DNA from: Pisaster brevispinus
Taxonomy: Eukaryota > Echinodermata > Asteroidea > Forcipulatida > Asteriidae
Length of the DNA: 64,000 nucleotides
Direction: 5' to 3'
Assembly: GCA_023634235.1 (NCBI GenBank)
Contig: JAMKCF010000066.1
Coordinates: 248,001-312,000, forward strand
Shown in pieces: positions 32,840 to 47,319 of this stretch (the first letter of the stretch is position 1; each line of letters begins with the position of its first letter). The notes beneath the pieces were generated by a model. It worked only from the letters and a program-made list of their open reading frames with translations, did no database searches and had not been told where the DNA came from. The position numbers were made by a program, and so were the translations under genes.

Positions 32840-35800
32840 TGGAATAAAATGGTTGCGGCCTTCAAATTCGAACCAGCACCGTCGGGGGAGGTGTCCGCAA
32901 AAAGTGATCGCCGAAAATCGCCATGTTACCGGGGGTCGAATTTGGGGAATATTTGACAGGTAGTACCCTGTCGCCATTTTGAATTTTGGGGTCGGAAATA
33001 AAAGTGCGATTTGACGGTGCAGCACTCTAGACTAGACTTCCCTGAAGACCTTTTCTGTGTGGGGACATGGCCAAATCCCAAAACCTGGGCAATTAGGAGC
33101 TTTCTACCAAAAAGTGACGCCATCTTTCTTGCCCCAAAAACCTCAATAATTCATGGAATAAAATGGTTGCGGCCTTCAAATTCGAACCAGCACCGTCGGG
33201 GGAGGTCTCCGCAAAAAGTGATCGCCGAAAATCGCCATGTTACCGGGGGTCGAATTTTGGGAATATTTGACAGGTAGTACCCTGTCGCCATTTTGAATTT
33301 TGGGGTCGGAAACAAAAGTGCGATTTGACGGTGCAGCACTCTAGACTAGACTTCCCTGAAGACCTTTTCTGTGTGGGGACTTGGCCAAATCCCAAAACCT
33401 GGGCAATTAGGAGCTTTCTACCAAAAAGTGACGCCATCTTTGTTGCCCCAAAAACCTCAATAATTCATGGAATAAAATGGTTGCGGCCTTCAAATTCGAA
33501 CCAGCACCGTCGGGGGAGGTGTCAGCAAAAAGTGATCGCCGAAAATCGCCATGTTACCGGGGGTCGAATTTGGGGAATATTTGACAGGTAGTACCCTGTC
33601 GCCATTTTGAATTTTGGGGTCGGAAACAAAAGTGCGATTTGACCGTGCAGCACTCTAGACTAGACTTCCCTGAAGACCTTTTCCGTGTGGGGACATGGCC
33701 AAATCCCAAAACCTGGGCAATTAGGAGCTTTCTACCAAAAAGTGACGCCATCTTTGTTGCCCAAAAAACCTCAATAATTCATGGAATAAAATGCTTGCGG
33801 CCTTCAAATTCGAACCAGCACCGTCGGGGGAGGTGTCCGCAAAAAGTGATCGCCGAAAATCGCCATGTTACCGGGGGTCGAATTTTGGGAATATTTGACA
33901 GGTAGTACCCTGTCGCCATTTTGAATTTTGGGGTCGGAAACAAAAGTGCGATTTGACGGTGCAGCACTCTAGACTAGACTTCCCTGAAGACCTTTTCTGT
34001 GTGGGGACATGGCCAAATCCCAAAACCTGGGCAATTAGGAGCTTTCTACCAAAAAGTGACGCCATCTTTGTTGCCCCAAAAACCTCAATAATTCATGGAA
34101 TAAAATGGTTGCGGCCTTCAAATTCGAGCCAGCACCGTCGGGGGAGGTGTCCGCAAAAAGTGATCGCCGAAAATCGCCATGTTACCGGGGGTCGAATTTT
34201 GGGAATATTTGACAGGTAGTACCCTGTCGCCATTTTGAATTTTGGGGTCGGAAACAAAAGTGCGATTTGACGGTGCAGCACTCTAGACTAGACTTCCCTG
34301 AAGACCTTTTCTGTGTGGGGACATGGCCAAATCCCAAAACCTGGGCAATTAGGAGCTTTCTACCAAAAAGTGACGCCATCTTTGTTGCCCCAAAATCCTC
34401 AATAATTCATGGAATAAAATGGTTGCGGCCTTCAAATTCGAACCAGCACCGTCGGGGGAGGTGTCCGCAAAAAGTGATCGCCGAAAATCGCCATGTTACC
34501 GGGGGTCGAATTTGGGGAATATTTGACAGGTAGTACCCTGTCGCCATTTTGAATTTTGGGGTCGGAAATAAAAGTGCGATTTGACGGTGCAGCACTCTAG
34601 ACTAGACTTCCCTGAAGACCTTTTCTGTGTGGGGACATGGCCAAATCCCAAAACCTGGGCAATTAGGAGCTTTCTACCAAAAAGTGACGCCATCTTTCTT
34701 GCCCCAAAAACCTCAATAATTCATGGAATAAAATGGTTGCGGCCTTCAAATTCGAACCAGCACCGTCGGGGGAGGTCTCCGCAAAAAGTGATCGCCGAAA
34801 ATCGCCATGTTACCGGGGGTCGAATTTTGGGAATATTTGACAGGTAGTACCCTGTCGCCATTTTGAATTTTGGGGTCGGAAACAAAAGTGAGATTTGACG
34901 GTGCAGCACTCTAGACTAGACTTCCCTGAAGACCTTTTCTGTGTGGGGACTTGGCCAAATCCCAAAACCTGGGCAATTAGGAGCTTTCTACCAAAAAGTG
35001 ACGCCATCTTTGTTGCCCCAAAAACCTCAATAATTCATGGAATAAAATGGTTGCGGCCTTCAAATTCGAACCAGCACCGTCGGGGGAGGTGTCAGCAAAA
35101 AGTGATCGCCGAAAATCGCCATGTTACCGGGGGTCGAATTTGGGGAATATTTGACAGGTAGTACCCTGTCGCCATTTTGAATTTTGGGGTCGGAAACAAA
35201 AGTGCGATTTGACCGTGCAGCACTCTAGACTAGACTTCCCTGAAGACCTTTTCCGTGTGGGGACATGGCCAAATCCCAAAACCTGGGCAATTAGGAGCTT
35301 TCTACCAAAAAGTGACGCCATCTTTGTTGCCCAAAAAACCTCAATAATTCATGGAATAAAATGCTTGCGGCCTTCAAATTCGAACCAGCACCGTCGGGGG
35401 AGGTGTCCGCAAAAAGTGATCGCCGAAAATCGCCATGTTACCGGGGGTCGAATTTTGGGAATATTTGACAGGTAGTACCCTGTCGCCATTTTGAATTTTG
35501 GGGTCGGAAACAAAAGTGCGATTTGACGGTGCAGCACTCTAGACTAGACTTCCCTGAAGACCTTTTCTGTGTGGGGACATGGCCAAATCCCAAAACCTGG
35601 GCAATTAGGAGCTTTCTACCAAAAAGTGACGCCATCTTTGTTGCCCCAAAAACCTCAATAATTCATGGAATAAAATGGTTGCGGCCTTCAAATTCGAGCC
35701 AGCACCGTCGGGGGAGGTGTCCGCAAAAAGTGATCGCCGAAAATCGCCATGTTACCGGGGGTCGAATTTTGGGAATATTTGACAGGTAGTACCCTTTCGC

Positions 35801-35970
35801 CATTTTGAATTTTGGGGTCGGAAACAAAAGTGCGATTTGACGGTGCAGCACTCTAGACTAGACTTCCCTGAAGACCTTTTCTGTGTGGGGACATGGCCAA
35901 ATCCCAAAACCTGGGCAATTAGGAGCTTTCTACCAAAAAGTGACGCCATCTTTGTTGCCCCAAAATCCTC
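32840..35970 (+). repeat. Five-unit higher-order duplication (lag 1,570 bp)
   Basis: Two successive 5 x 314 bp blocks share private variants at a 1,570-bp offset: CCCCAAAATCC at 32819/34389, GGAAATAAAAG at 32995/34565, GAGGTCTCCGC at 33203/34773, GTCAGCAAAAAG at 33522/35092 and TTTTCCGTG at 33680/35250. Confidence 0.88.
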
Positions 35971-36172
35971 AATAATTCATGGAATAAAATGGTTGCGGCC
36001 TTCAAATTCGAACCAGCACCGTCGGGGGAGGTGTCCGCAAAAAGTGATCGCCGAAAATCGCCATGTTACCGGGGGTCGAATTTTGGGAATATTTGACAGG
36101 TAGTACCCTGTCGCCATTTTGAATTTTGGGGTCGGAAACAAAAGTGCGATTTGACGGTGCAGCATTCTAGAC

Positions 36173-36236
36173 TGTCGCCATTTTGAATTTTGGGGTCGAA
36201 AACAAAAGTGCGATTTGACGCTGCAGCATTCTAGAT
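36173..36236 (+). repeat. 64-bp internal duplication (site 3)
   Basis: Same junction and diagnostic variants as the duplications at 19240 and 20561, about 15.6 kb away and embedded in right-type units. Confidence 0.9.
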
Positions 36237-37207
36237 TAGACTTCCCTGAAGACCTTTTCTGTGTGGGGACATCGCCAAATCCCAAAACCTGGGCAATTAG
36301 GAGCTTTCTACCAAAAAGTGACGCCATCTTTCTTGCCCCAAAAACCTCAATAATTCATGGAATAAAATGGTTGCGGCCTTCAAATTCGAACCAGCACCGT
36401 CGGGGGAGGTGTCCGCAAAAAGTGATCGCCGAAAATCGCCATGTTACCGGGGGTCGAATTTTGGGAATATTTGACAGGTAGTACCCTGTCGCCATTTTGA
36501 ATTTTGGGGTCGGAAACAAAAGTGCGATTTGACGGTGCAGCACTCTAGACTAGACTTCCCTGAAGACCTTTTCTGTGTGGGGACTTGGCCAAATCCCAAA
36601 ACCTGGGCAATTAGGAGCTTTCTACCAAAAAGTGACGCCATCTTTGTTGCCCCAAAAACCTCAATAATTCATGGAATAAAATGGTTGCGGCCTTCAAATT
36701 CGAACCAGCACCGTCGGGGGAGGTGTCCGCAAAAAGTGATCGCCGAAAATCGCCATGTTACCGGGGGTCGAATTTGGGGAATATTTGACAGGTAGTACCC
36801 TGTCGCCATTTTGAATTTTGGGGTCGGAAACAAAAGTGCGATTTGACCGTGCAGCACTCTAGACTTCCCTGAAGACCTTTTCTGTGTGGGGACATGGCCA
36901 AATCCCAAAACCTGGGCAATTAGGAGCTTTCTACCAAAAAGTGACGCCATCTTTGTTGCCCCAAAAACCTCAATAATTCATGGAATAAAATGCTTGCGGC
37001 CTTCAAATTCGAACCAGCACCGTCGGGGGAGGTGTCCGCAAAAAGTGATCGCCGAAAATCGCCATGTTACCGGGGGTCGAATTTTGGGAATATTTGACAG
37101 GTAGTACCCTGTCGCCATTTTGAATTTTGGGGTCGGAAACAAAAGTGCGATTTGACGGTGCAGCACTCTAGACTAGACTTCCCTGAAGACCTTTTCTGTG
37201 TGGGGAC

Positions 37208-40200
37208 TTGCCAAATCCCAAAACCTGGGCAATTAGGAGCTTTCTACCAAAAAGTGACGCCATCTTTGTTGCCCCAAAAACCTCAATAATTCATGGAATA
37301 AAATGGTTGCGGCCTTCAAATTCGAACCAGCACCGTCGGGGGAGGTGTCCGCAAAAAGTGATCGCCGAAAATCGCCATGTTACCGGGGGTCGAATTTGGG
37401 GAATATTTGACAGGTAGTACCCTGTCGCCATTTTGAATTTTGGGGTCGGAAACAAAAGTGCGATTTGACGGTGCAGCACTCTAGACTAGACTTCCCTGAA
37501 GACCTTTTCTGTGTGGGGACATGGCCAAATCCCAAAACTTGGGCAATTAGGAGCTTTCTACCAAAAAGTGACGCCATCTTTCTTGCCCCAAAAACCTCAA
37601 TAATTCATGGAATAAAATGGTTGCGGCCTTCAAATTCGAACCAGCACCGTCGGGGGAGGTGTCCGCAAAAAGTGATCGCCGAAAATCGCCATGTTACCGG
37701 GGGTCGAATTTTGGGAATATTTGACAGGTAGTACCCTGTCGCCATTTTGAATTTTGGGGTCGGAAACAAAAGTGCGATTTGACGGTGCAGCACCCTAGAC
37801 AAGACTTCCCTGAAGACCTTTTCTGTGTGGGGACATGGCCAAATCCCAAAACCTGGGCAATTAGGAGCTTTCTACCAAAAAGTGACGCCATCTTTCTTGC
37901 CCCAAAAACCTCAATAATTCATGGAATAAAATGGTTGCGGCCTTCAAATTCGAACCAGCACCGTCGGGGGAGGTGTCCGCAAAAAGTGATCGCCGAAAAT
38001 CGCCATGTTACCGGGGGTGGAATTTTGGGAATATTTGACAGGTAGTACCCTGTCGCCATTTTGAATTTTGGGGTCGGAAACAAAAGTGCGATTTGACGGT
38101 GCAGCACTCTAGACTAGACTTTCCTGAAGACCTTTTCTGTGTGGGGACATGGCCAAATCCCAAAACCTGGGCAATTAGGAGCTTTCTACCAAAAAGTGAC
38201 GCCATCTTTGTTGCCCCAAAAACCTCAATAATTCATGGAATAAAATGCTTGCGGCCTTCAAATTCGAACCAGCACCGTCGGGGGAGGTGTCCGCAAAAAG
38301 TGATCGCCGAAAATCGCCATGTTACCGGGGGTCGAATTTGGGGAATATTTGACAGGTAGTACCCTGTCGCCATTTTGAATTTTGGGGTCGGAAACAAAAG
38401 TGCGATTTGACGGTGCAGCACTCTAGACTAGACTTCCCTGAAGACCTTTTCTGTGTGGGGACATGGCCAAATCCCAAAACCTGGGCAATTAGGAGCTTTC
38501 TACCAAAAAGTGACGCCATCTTTGTTGCCCCAAAAACCTCAATAATTCATGGAATAAAATGCTTGCGGCCTTCAAATTCGAACCAGCACCGTCGGGGGAG
38601 GTGTCCGCAAAAAGTGATCGCCGAAAATCGCCATGTTACCGGGGGTCGAATTTTGGGAATATTTGACAGGTAGTACCCTGTCGCCATTTTGAATTTTGGG
38701 GTCGGAAACAAAAGTGCGATTTGACGGTGCAGCACTCTAGACTAGACTTCCCTGAAGACCTTTTCTGTGTGGGGACTTGCCAAATCCCAAAACCTGGGCA
38801 ATTAGGAGCTTTCTACCAAAAAGTGACGCCATCTTTGTTGCCCCAAAAACCTCAATAATTCATGGAATAAAATGGTTGCGGCCTTCAAATTCGAACCAGC
38901 ACCGTCGGGGGAGGTGTCCGCAAAAAGTGATCGCCGAAAATCGCCATGTTACCGGGGGTCGAATTTGGGGAATATTTGACAGGTAGTACCCTGTCGCCAT
39001 TTTGAATTTTGGGGTCGGAAACAAAAGTGCGATTTGACGGTGCAGCACTCTAGACTAGACTTCCCTGAAGACCTTTTCTGTGTGGGGACATGGCCAAATC
39101 CCAAAACCTGGGCAATTAGGAGCTTTCTACCAAAAAGTGACGCCATCTTTCTTGCCCCAAAAACCTCAATAATTCATGGAATAAAATGGTTGCGGCCTTC
39201 AAATTCGAACCAGCACCGTCGGGGGAGGTGTCCGCAAAAAGTGATCGCCGAAAATCGCCATGTTACCGGGGGTCGAATTTTGGGAATATTTGACAGGTAG
39301 TACCCTGTCGCCATTTTGAATTTTGGGGTCGGAAACAAAAGTGCGATTTGACGGTGCAGCACCCTAGACAAGACTTCCCTGAAGACCTTTTCTGTGTGGG
39401 GACATGGCCAAATCCCAAAACCTGGGCAATTAGGAGCTTCCTACCAAAAAGTGACGCCATCTTTCTTGCCCCAAAAACCTCAATAATTCATGGAATAAAA
39501 TGGTTGCGGCCTTCAAATTCGAACCAGCACCGTCGGGGGAGGTGTCCGCAAAAAGTGATCGCCGAAAATCGCCATGTTACCGGGGGTGGAATTTTGGGAA
39601 TATTCCACAGGTAGTACCCTGTCGCCATTTTGAATTTTGGGGTCGGAAACAAAAGTGCGATTTGACGGTGCAGCACCCTAGACAAGACTTCCCTGAAGAC
39701 CTTTTCTGTGTGGGACATGGCCAAATCCCAAAACCTGGGCAATTAGGAGCTTTCTACCAAAAAGTGACGCGATCTTTGTTGCCCCAAAAACCTCAATAAT
39801 TCATGGAATAAAATGGTTGCGGCCTTCAAATTCGAACCAGCACCGTCGGGGGAGGTGTCCGCAAAAAGTGATCGCCGAAAATCGCCATGTTACCGGGGGT
39901 GGAATTTTGGGAATATTCCACAGGTAGTACCCTGTCGCCATTTTGAATTTTGGGGTCGGAAACAAAAGTGCGATTTGACGGTGCAGCACCCTAGACAAGA
40001 CTTCCCTGAAGACCTTTTCTGTGTGGGGACATGGCCAAATCCCAAAACCTGGGCAATTAGGAGCTTTCTACCAAAAAGTGACGCGATCTTTGTTGCCCCA
40101 AAAACCTCAATAATTCATGGAATAAAATGGTTGCGGCCTTCAAATTCGAACCAGCACCGTCGGGGGAGGTGTCCCCAAAAAGTGATCGCCGAAAATCGCC

Positions 40201-42200
40201 ATGTTACCGGGGGTCGAATTTTGGGAATATTTGACAGGTAGTACCCTGTCGCCATTTTGAATTTTGGGGTCGGAAACAAAAGTGCGATTTAACGGTGCAT
40301 TACCCTAGACAAGACTTCCCTGAAGACCTTTTCTGTGTGAGGACATGGCCAAATCCCAAAACCTGGGCAATTAGGAGCTTTCTACCAAAAAGTGACGCCA
40401 TCTTTGTTACCCCAAAAACCTCAATAATTCATGGAATAAAATGCTTGCGGCCTTCAAATTCGAACCAGCACCGTCGGGGGAGGTGTCCGCAAAAAGTGAT
40501 CGCCGAAAATCGCCATGTTACCGGGGGTCGAATTTGGGGAATATTTGACAGGTAGTACCCTGTCGCCATTTTGAATTTTGGGGTCGGAAACAAAAGTGCG
40601 ATTTGACGGTGCAGCACTCTAGACTAGACTTCCCTGAAGACCTTTTCTGTGTGGGGACATGGCCAAATCCCAAAACCTGGGCAATTAGGAGCTTTCTACC
40701 AAAAAGTGACGCCATCTTTCTTGCCCCAAAAACCTCAATAATTCATGGAATAAAATGGTTGCGGCCTTCAAATTCGAACCAGCACCGTCGGGGGAGGTGT
40801 CCGCAAAAAGTGATCGCCGAAAATCGCCATGTTACCGGGGGTCGAATTTTGGGAATATTTGACAGGTAGTACCCTGTCGCCATTTTGAATTTTGGGGTCG
40901 GAAACAAAAGTGCGATTTGACGGTGCAGCACCCTAGACAAGACTTCCCTGAAGACCTTTTCTGTGTGGGGACATGGCCAAATCCCAAAACCTGGGCAATT
41001 AGGAGCTTCCTACCAAAAAGTGACGCCATCTTTCTTGCCCCAAAAACCTCAATAATTCATGGAATAAAATGGTTGCGGCCTTCAAATTCGAACCAGCACC
41101 GTCGGGGGAGGTGTCCGCAAAAAGTGATCGCCGAAAATCGCCATGTTACCGGGGGTGGAATTTTGGGAATATTCCACAGGTAGTACCCTGTCGCCATTTT
41201 GAATTTTGGGGTCGGAAACAAAAGTGCGATTTGACGGTGCAGCACCCTAGACAAGACTTCCCTGAAGACCTTTTCTGTGTGGGACATGGCCAAATCCCAA
41301 AACCTGGGCAATTAGGAGCTTTCTACCAAAAAGTGACGCGATCTTTGTTGCCCCAAAAACCTCAATAATTCATGGAATAAAATGGTTGCGGCCTTCAAAT
41401 TCGAACCAGCACCGTCGGGGGAGGTGTCCGCAAAAAGTGATCGCCGAAAATCGCCATGTTACCGGGGGTGGAATTTTGGGAATATTCCACAGGTAGTACC
41501 CTGTCGCCATTTTGAATTTTGGGGTCGGAAACAAAAGTGCGATTTGACGGTGCAGCACCCTAGACAAGACTTCCCTGAAGACCTTTTCTGTGTGGGGACA
41601 TGGCCAAATCCCAAAACCTGGGCAATTAGGAGCTTTCTACCAAAAAGTGACGCGATCTTTGTTGCCCCAAAAACCTCAATAATTCATGGAATAAAATGGT
41701 TGCGGCCTTCAAATTCGAACCAGCACCGTCGGGGGAGGTGTCCCCAAAAAGTGATCGCCGAAAATCGCCATGTTACCGGGGGTCGAATTTTGGGAATATT
41801 TGACAGGTAGTACCCTGTCGCCATTTTGAATTTTGGGGTCGGAAACAAAAGTGCGATTTAACGGTGCATTACCCTAGACAAGACTTCCCTGAAGACCTTT
41901 TCTGTGTGAGGACATGGCCAAATCCCAAAACCTGGGCAATTAGGAGCTTTCTACCAAAAAGTGACGCCATCTTTGTTACCCCAAAAACCTCAATAATTCA
42001 TGGAATAAAATGCTTGCGGCCTTCAAATTCGAACCAGCACCGTCGGGGGAGGTGTCCGCAAAAAGTGATCGCCGAAAATCGCCATGTTACCGGGGGTCGA
42101 ATTTGGGGAATATTTGACAGGTAGTACCCTGTCGCCATTTTGAATTTTGGGGTCGGAAACAAAAGTGCGATTTGACGGTGCAGCACTCTAGACTAGACTT
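37208..42200 (+). repeat. Five-unit higher-order repeat, about three copies (lag 1,569 bp)
   Basis: A run of units with CACCCTAGACAAGAC and GGGGGTGGAATTTT variants recurs at 1,569-bp steps. Copies starting near 39174 and 40743 are almost identical, including GTGTGGGACATGG at 39710/41279, GACGCGATCTTTG and GTGCATTACCC at 40297/41866. The block from 37208 matches only in part. Confidence 0.85.
40710..40886 (-). promoter_or_regulatory. Triplet of YY1/Pho-like motifs in one representative 314-bp unit
   Basis: CGCCATCTT (40710-40718), CGCCATGTT (40825-40833) and CGCCATTTT (40878-40886) all fit CGCCATNTT. On the minus strand these read AA(G/C/A)ATGGCG, the known YY1 recognition core. Spacing is 115 and 53 bp, then 146 bp to the next unit. 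Most units right of about 28 kb have all three; most at the left end have two. Binding is not shown. Confidence 0.35.
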
Positions 42201-44059
42201 CCCTGAAGACCTTTTCTGTGTGGGGACATGGCCAAATCCCAAAACCTGGGCAATTAGGAGCTTTCTACCAAAAAGTGACGCCATCTTTGTTGCCCCAAAA
42301 AACCTCAATAATTCATGGAATAAAATGGTTGCGGCCTTCAAATTCGAACCAGCACCGTCGGGGGAGGTGTCCGCAAAAAGTGATCGCCGAAAATCGCCAT
42401 GTTACCGGGGGTCGAATTTTGGGAATATTTGACACGTAGTACCCTGTCGCCATTTTGAATTTTGGGGTGGGAAACAAAAGTGCGATTTGACGGTGCAGCA
42501 CTCTAGACTAGACTTCCCTGAAGCCCTTTTCTGTGTGGGGACATGGCCAAATCCCAAAACCTGGGCAATTAGGAGCTTTCTACCAAAAAGTGACGCCATC
42601 TTTGTTGCCCCAAAAACCTCAATAATTCATGGAATAAAATGGTTGCGGCCTTTAAATTCGAACCAGCACCGTCAGGGGAGGTGTTCGCAAAAAGTGATCG
42701 CCGAAAATCGCCATGTTACCGGGGTTCGAATTTTGGGAATATTTGACAGGTAGTACCCTGTCGCCATTTTGAATTTTGGGGTCGGAAACAAAAGTGCGAT
42801 TTGACGGTGCAGCACTCTAGACTAGACTTCCCTGAAGACCTTTTCTGTGTGGGGACATGGCCAAATCCCAAAACCTGGGCAATTAGGAGCTTTCTACCAA
42901 AAAGTGACGCCATCTTTCTTGCCCCAAAAACCTCAATAATTCATGGAATAAAATGGTTGCGGCCTTCAAATTCGAACCAGCACCGTCGAGGGAGGTGTCC
43001 GCAAAAAGTGATCGCCGAAAATCGCCATGTTACCGGGGGTCGAATTTGGGGAATATTTGACAGGTAGTACCCTGTCGCCATTTTGAATTTTGGTGTCGGA
43101 AACAAAAGTGCGATTTGACGGTGCAGCACTCTAGACTAGACTTCCCTGAAGACCTTTTCTGTTTGGGGACATGGCCAAATCCCAAAACCTGGGCAATTAG
43201 GAGCTTTCTACCAAAAAGTGACGCCATCTTTCTTGCCCCAAAAACCTCAATAATTCATGGAATAAAATGGTTGCGGCCTTCAAATTCAGACCAGCACCGT
43301 CGGGGGAGGTGTCCGCAAAAAGTGATCGCCGAAAATCGCCATGTTACCGGGGGTCGAATTTTGGGAATATTTGACAGGTAGTACCCTGTCGCCATTTTGA
43401 ATTTTGGGGTCGGAAACAAAAGTGCGATTTGACCGTGCAGCACTCTAGACTAGACTTCCCTGAAGACCTTTTCTGTGTGGGGACATGGCCAAATCCCAAA
43501 ACCTGGGCAATTAGGAGCTTTCTACCAAAAAGTGACGCCATCTTTGTTGCCCCAAAAACCTCAATAATTCATGGAATAAAATGCTTGCGGCCTTCAAATT
43601 CGAACCAGCACCGTCGGGGGAGGTGTCCGCAAAAAGTGATCGCCGAAAATCGCCATGTTACCGGGGGTCGAATTTGGGGAATATTTGACAGGTAGTACCC
43701 TGTCGCCATTTTGATTTTTGGGGTCGAAAACAAAAGTGCGATTTGACGGTGCAGCGTTCTAGACTAGACTTCCCTGAAGACCTTTTCTGTGTGGGGACAT
43801 GGCCAAATCCCAAAACCTGGGCAATTTGGAGCTTTCTACCAAAAAGTGACGCCATCTTTGTTGCCCAAAAAACCTCAATAATTCATGGAATAAAATGGTT
43901 GCGGCCTTCAAATTCGAACCAGCACCGTCGGGGGAGGTGTCCGCAAAAAGTGATCGCCGAAAATTGCCATGTTACCGGGGGTCGAATTTTGGGAATATTT
44001 GACAGGTAGTACCCTGTCGCCATTTGAATTTTGGGGTCGGAAACAAAAGTGCGATTTGA

Positions 44060-45940
44060 CGGTGCAGCACTCTAGACTAGACTTCCCTGAAGACCTTTTC
44101 TGTGTGGGGACATGGCCAAATCCCAAAACCTGGGCAATTAGGAGCTTTCTACCAAAAAGTGACGCCATCTTTCTTGCCCCAAAAACCTCAATAATTCATG
44201 GAATAAAATGGTTGCGGCCTTCAAATTCGAACCAGCACCGTCGGGGAGGTGTCCGCAAAAAGTGATCGCCGAAAATCGCCATGTAACCGGGGGTCGAATT
44301 TGGGGAATATTTGACAGGTAGTACCCTGTCGCCATTTTGAATTTTGGGGTCGGAAACAAAAGTGCGATTTGACGGTGCAGCACTCTAGACTAGACTTCCC
44401 TGAAGACCTTTTCTGTGTGGGGACATGGCCAAATCCCAAAACCTGGGCAATTAGGAGCTTTCTACCAAAAAGTGACGCTATCTTTCTTGCCCCAAAAACC
44501 TCAATAATTCATGGAATAAAATGGTTGCGGCCTTCAAATTCGGACCAGCACCGTCGGGGGAGGTGTCCGCAAAAAGTGATCGCCGAAAATCGCCATGTTA
44601 CCGGGGGTCGAATTTGGGGAATATTTGACAGGTAGTACCCTGTCGCCATTTTGAATTTTGGTGTCGGAAACAAAAGTGCGATTTGACGGTGCAGCACTCT
44701 AGACTAGACTTCCCTGAAGACCTTTTCTGTGTGGGGACATGGCCAAATCCCAAAACCTGGGCAATTAGGAGCTTTCTACCAAAAAGTGACGCCATCTTTC
44801 TTGCCCCAAAAACCTCAATAATTCATGGAATAAAATGGTTGCGGCCTTCAAATTCGAACCAGCACCGTCGGGGGAGGTGTCCGCAAAAAGTGATCCCCGA
44901 AAATCGCCATGTTACCGGGGGTCGAATTTTGGGAATATTTGACAGGTAGTACCCTGTCGCCATTTTGAATTTTGGGGTCGGAAACAAAAGTGCGATTTGA
45001 CGGTGCAGCACTCTAGACTAGACTTCCCTGAAGACCTTTTCTGTGTGGGGACATGGCCAAATCCCAAAACCTGGGCAATTAGGAGCTTTCTACCAAAAAG
45101 TGACGCCATCTTTCTTGCCCCAAAAACCTCAATAATTCATGGAATAAAATGGTTGCGGCCTTCAAATTCGAACCAGCACCGTCGGGGAGGTGTCCGCAAA
45201 AAGTGATCGCCGAAAATCGCCATGTAACCGGGGGTCGAATTTGGGGAATATTTGACAGGTAGTACCCTGTCGCCATTTTGAATTTTGGGGTCGGAAACAA
45301 AAGTGCGATTTGACGGTGCAGCACTCTAGACTAGACTTCCCTGAAGACCTTTTCTGTGTGGGGACATGGCCAAATCCCAAAACCTGGGCAATTAGGAGCT
45401 TTCTACCAAAAAGTGACGCTATCTTTCTTGCCCCAAAAACCTCAATAATTCATGGAATAAAATGGTTGCGGCCTTCAAATTCGGACCAGCACCGTCGGGG
45501 GAGGTGTCCGCAAAAAGTGATCGCCGAAAATCGCCATGTTACCGGGGGTCGAATTTGGGGAATATTTGACAGGTAGTACCCTGTCGCCATTTTGAATTTT
45601 GGTGTCGGAAACAAAAGTGCGATTTGACGGTGCAGCACTCTAGACTAGACTTCCCTGAAGACCTTTTCTGTGTGGGGACATGGCCAAATCCCAAAACCTG
45701 GGCAATTAGGAGCTTTCTACCAAAAAGTGACGCCATCTTTCTTGCCCCAAAAACCTCAATAATTCATGGAATAAAATGGTTGCGGCCTTCAAATTCGAAC
45801 CAGCACCGTCGGGGGAGGTGTCCGCAAAAAGTGATCCCCGAAAATCGCCATGTTACCGGGGGTCGAATTTTGGGAATATTTGACAGGTAGTACCCTGTCG
45901 CCATTTTGAATTTTGGGGTCGGAAACAAAAGTGCGATTTG
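44060..45940 (+). repeat. Three-unit higher-order duplication (lag 941 bp)
   Basis: Shared variants at a 941-bp offset: GTCGGGGAGG (one G lost) at 44241/45182, CATGTAACCGG at 44281/45222, GACGCTATCTT at 44475/45416 and TGATCCCCGAAAA at 44891/45832. Confidence 0.85.
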
Positions 45941-47319
45941 ACGGTGCAGCACTCTAGACTAGACTTCCCTGAAGACCTTTTCTGTGTGGGGACATGGCCA
46001 AATCCCAAAACCTGGGCAATTAGGAGCTTTCTACAAAAAATTGACGCCATCTTTGTTGCCCCAAAAACCACAATAATTCATGGAATAAAATGGTTGCGGC
46101 CTTCAAATTCGAACCAGCACCGTCGGGGGAGGTGTCCGCAAAAAGTGATCGCCGAAAATCGCCATGTTACCGGGGTTCGAATTTTGGGAATATTTGACAG
46201 GTAGTACCCTGTCGCCATTTTGAATTTTGGGGTCGGAAACAAAAGTGCGATTTGACGGTGCAGCACTCTAGACTAGACTTCCCTGAAGACCTTTTCTGTG
46301 TGGGGACATGGCCAAATCCCAAAACCTGGGCAATTAGGAGCTTTCTACCAAAAAGTGACGCCATCTTTGTTGCCCCAAAAACCTCAATAATTCATGGAAT
46401 AAAATGCTTGCGGCCTTCAAATTCGAACCAGCACCGTCGGGGGAGGTGTCCGCAAAAAGTGATCGCCGAAAATCGCCATGTTACCGGGGGTCGAATTTTG
46501 GGAATATTTGACAGGTAGTACCCTGTCGCCATTTTGAATTTTGGGGTCGGAAACAAAAGTGCGATTTGACGGTGCAGCAATCTAGACTAGACTTCCCTGA
46601 AGACCTTTTCTGTGTGGGGACATGGCCAAATCCCAAAACCTGGGCAATTAGGAGCTTTCTACCAAAAATTGACGCCATCTTTGTTGCCCCAAAAACCACA
46701 ATAATTCATGGAATAAAATGGTTGCGGCCTTCAAATTCGAACCAGCACCGTCGGGGGAGGTGTCCGCAAAAAGTGATCGCCGAAAATCGCCATGTTACCG
46801 GGGTTCGAATTTTGGGAATATTTGACAGGTAGTACCCTGTCGCCATTTTGAATTTTGGGGTCGGAAACAAAAGTGCGATTTGACGGTGCAGCACTCTAGA
46901 CTAGACTTCCCTGAAGACCTTTTCTGTGTGGGGACATGGCCAAATCCCAAAACCTGGGCAATTAGGAGCTTTCTACCAAAAAGTGACGCCATCTTTGTTG
47001 CCCCAAAAACCTCAATAATTCATGGAATAAAATGCTTGCGGCCTTCAAATTCGAACCAGCACCGTCGGGGGAGGTGTCCGCAAAAAGTGATCGCCGAAAA
47101 TCGCCATGTTACCGGGGGTCGAATTTTGGGAATATTTGACAGGTAGTACCCTGTCGCCATTTTGAATTTTGGGGTCGGAAACAAAAGTGCGATTTGACGG
47201 TGCAGCAATCTAGACTAGACTTCCCTGAAGACCTTTTCTGTGTGGGGACATGGCCAAATCCCAAAACCTGGGCAATTAGGAGCTTTCTACCAAAAAGTGA
47301 CGCCATCTTTGTTGCCCCA

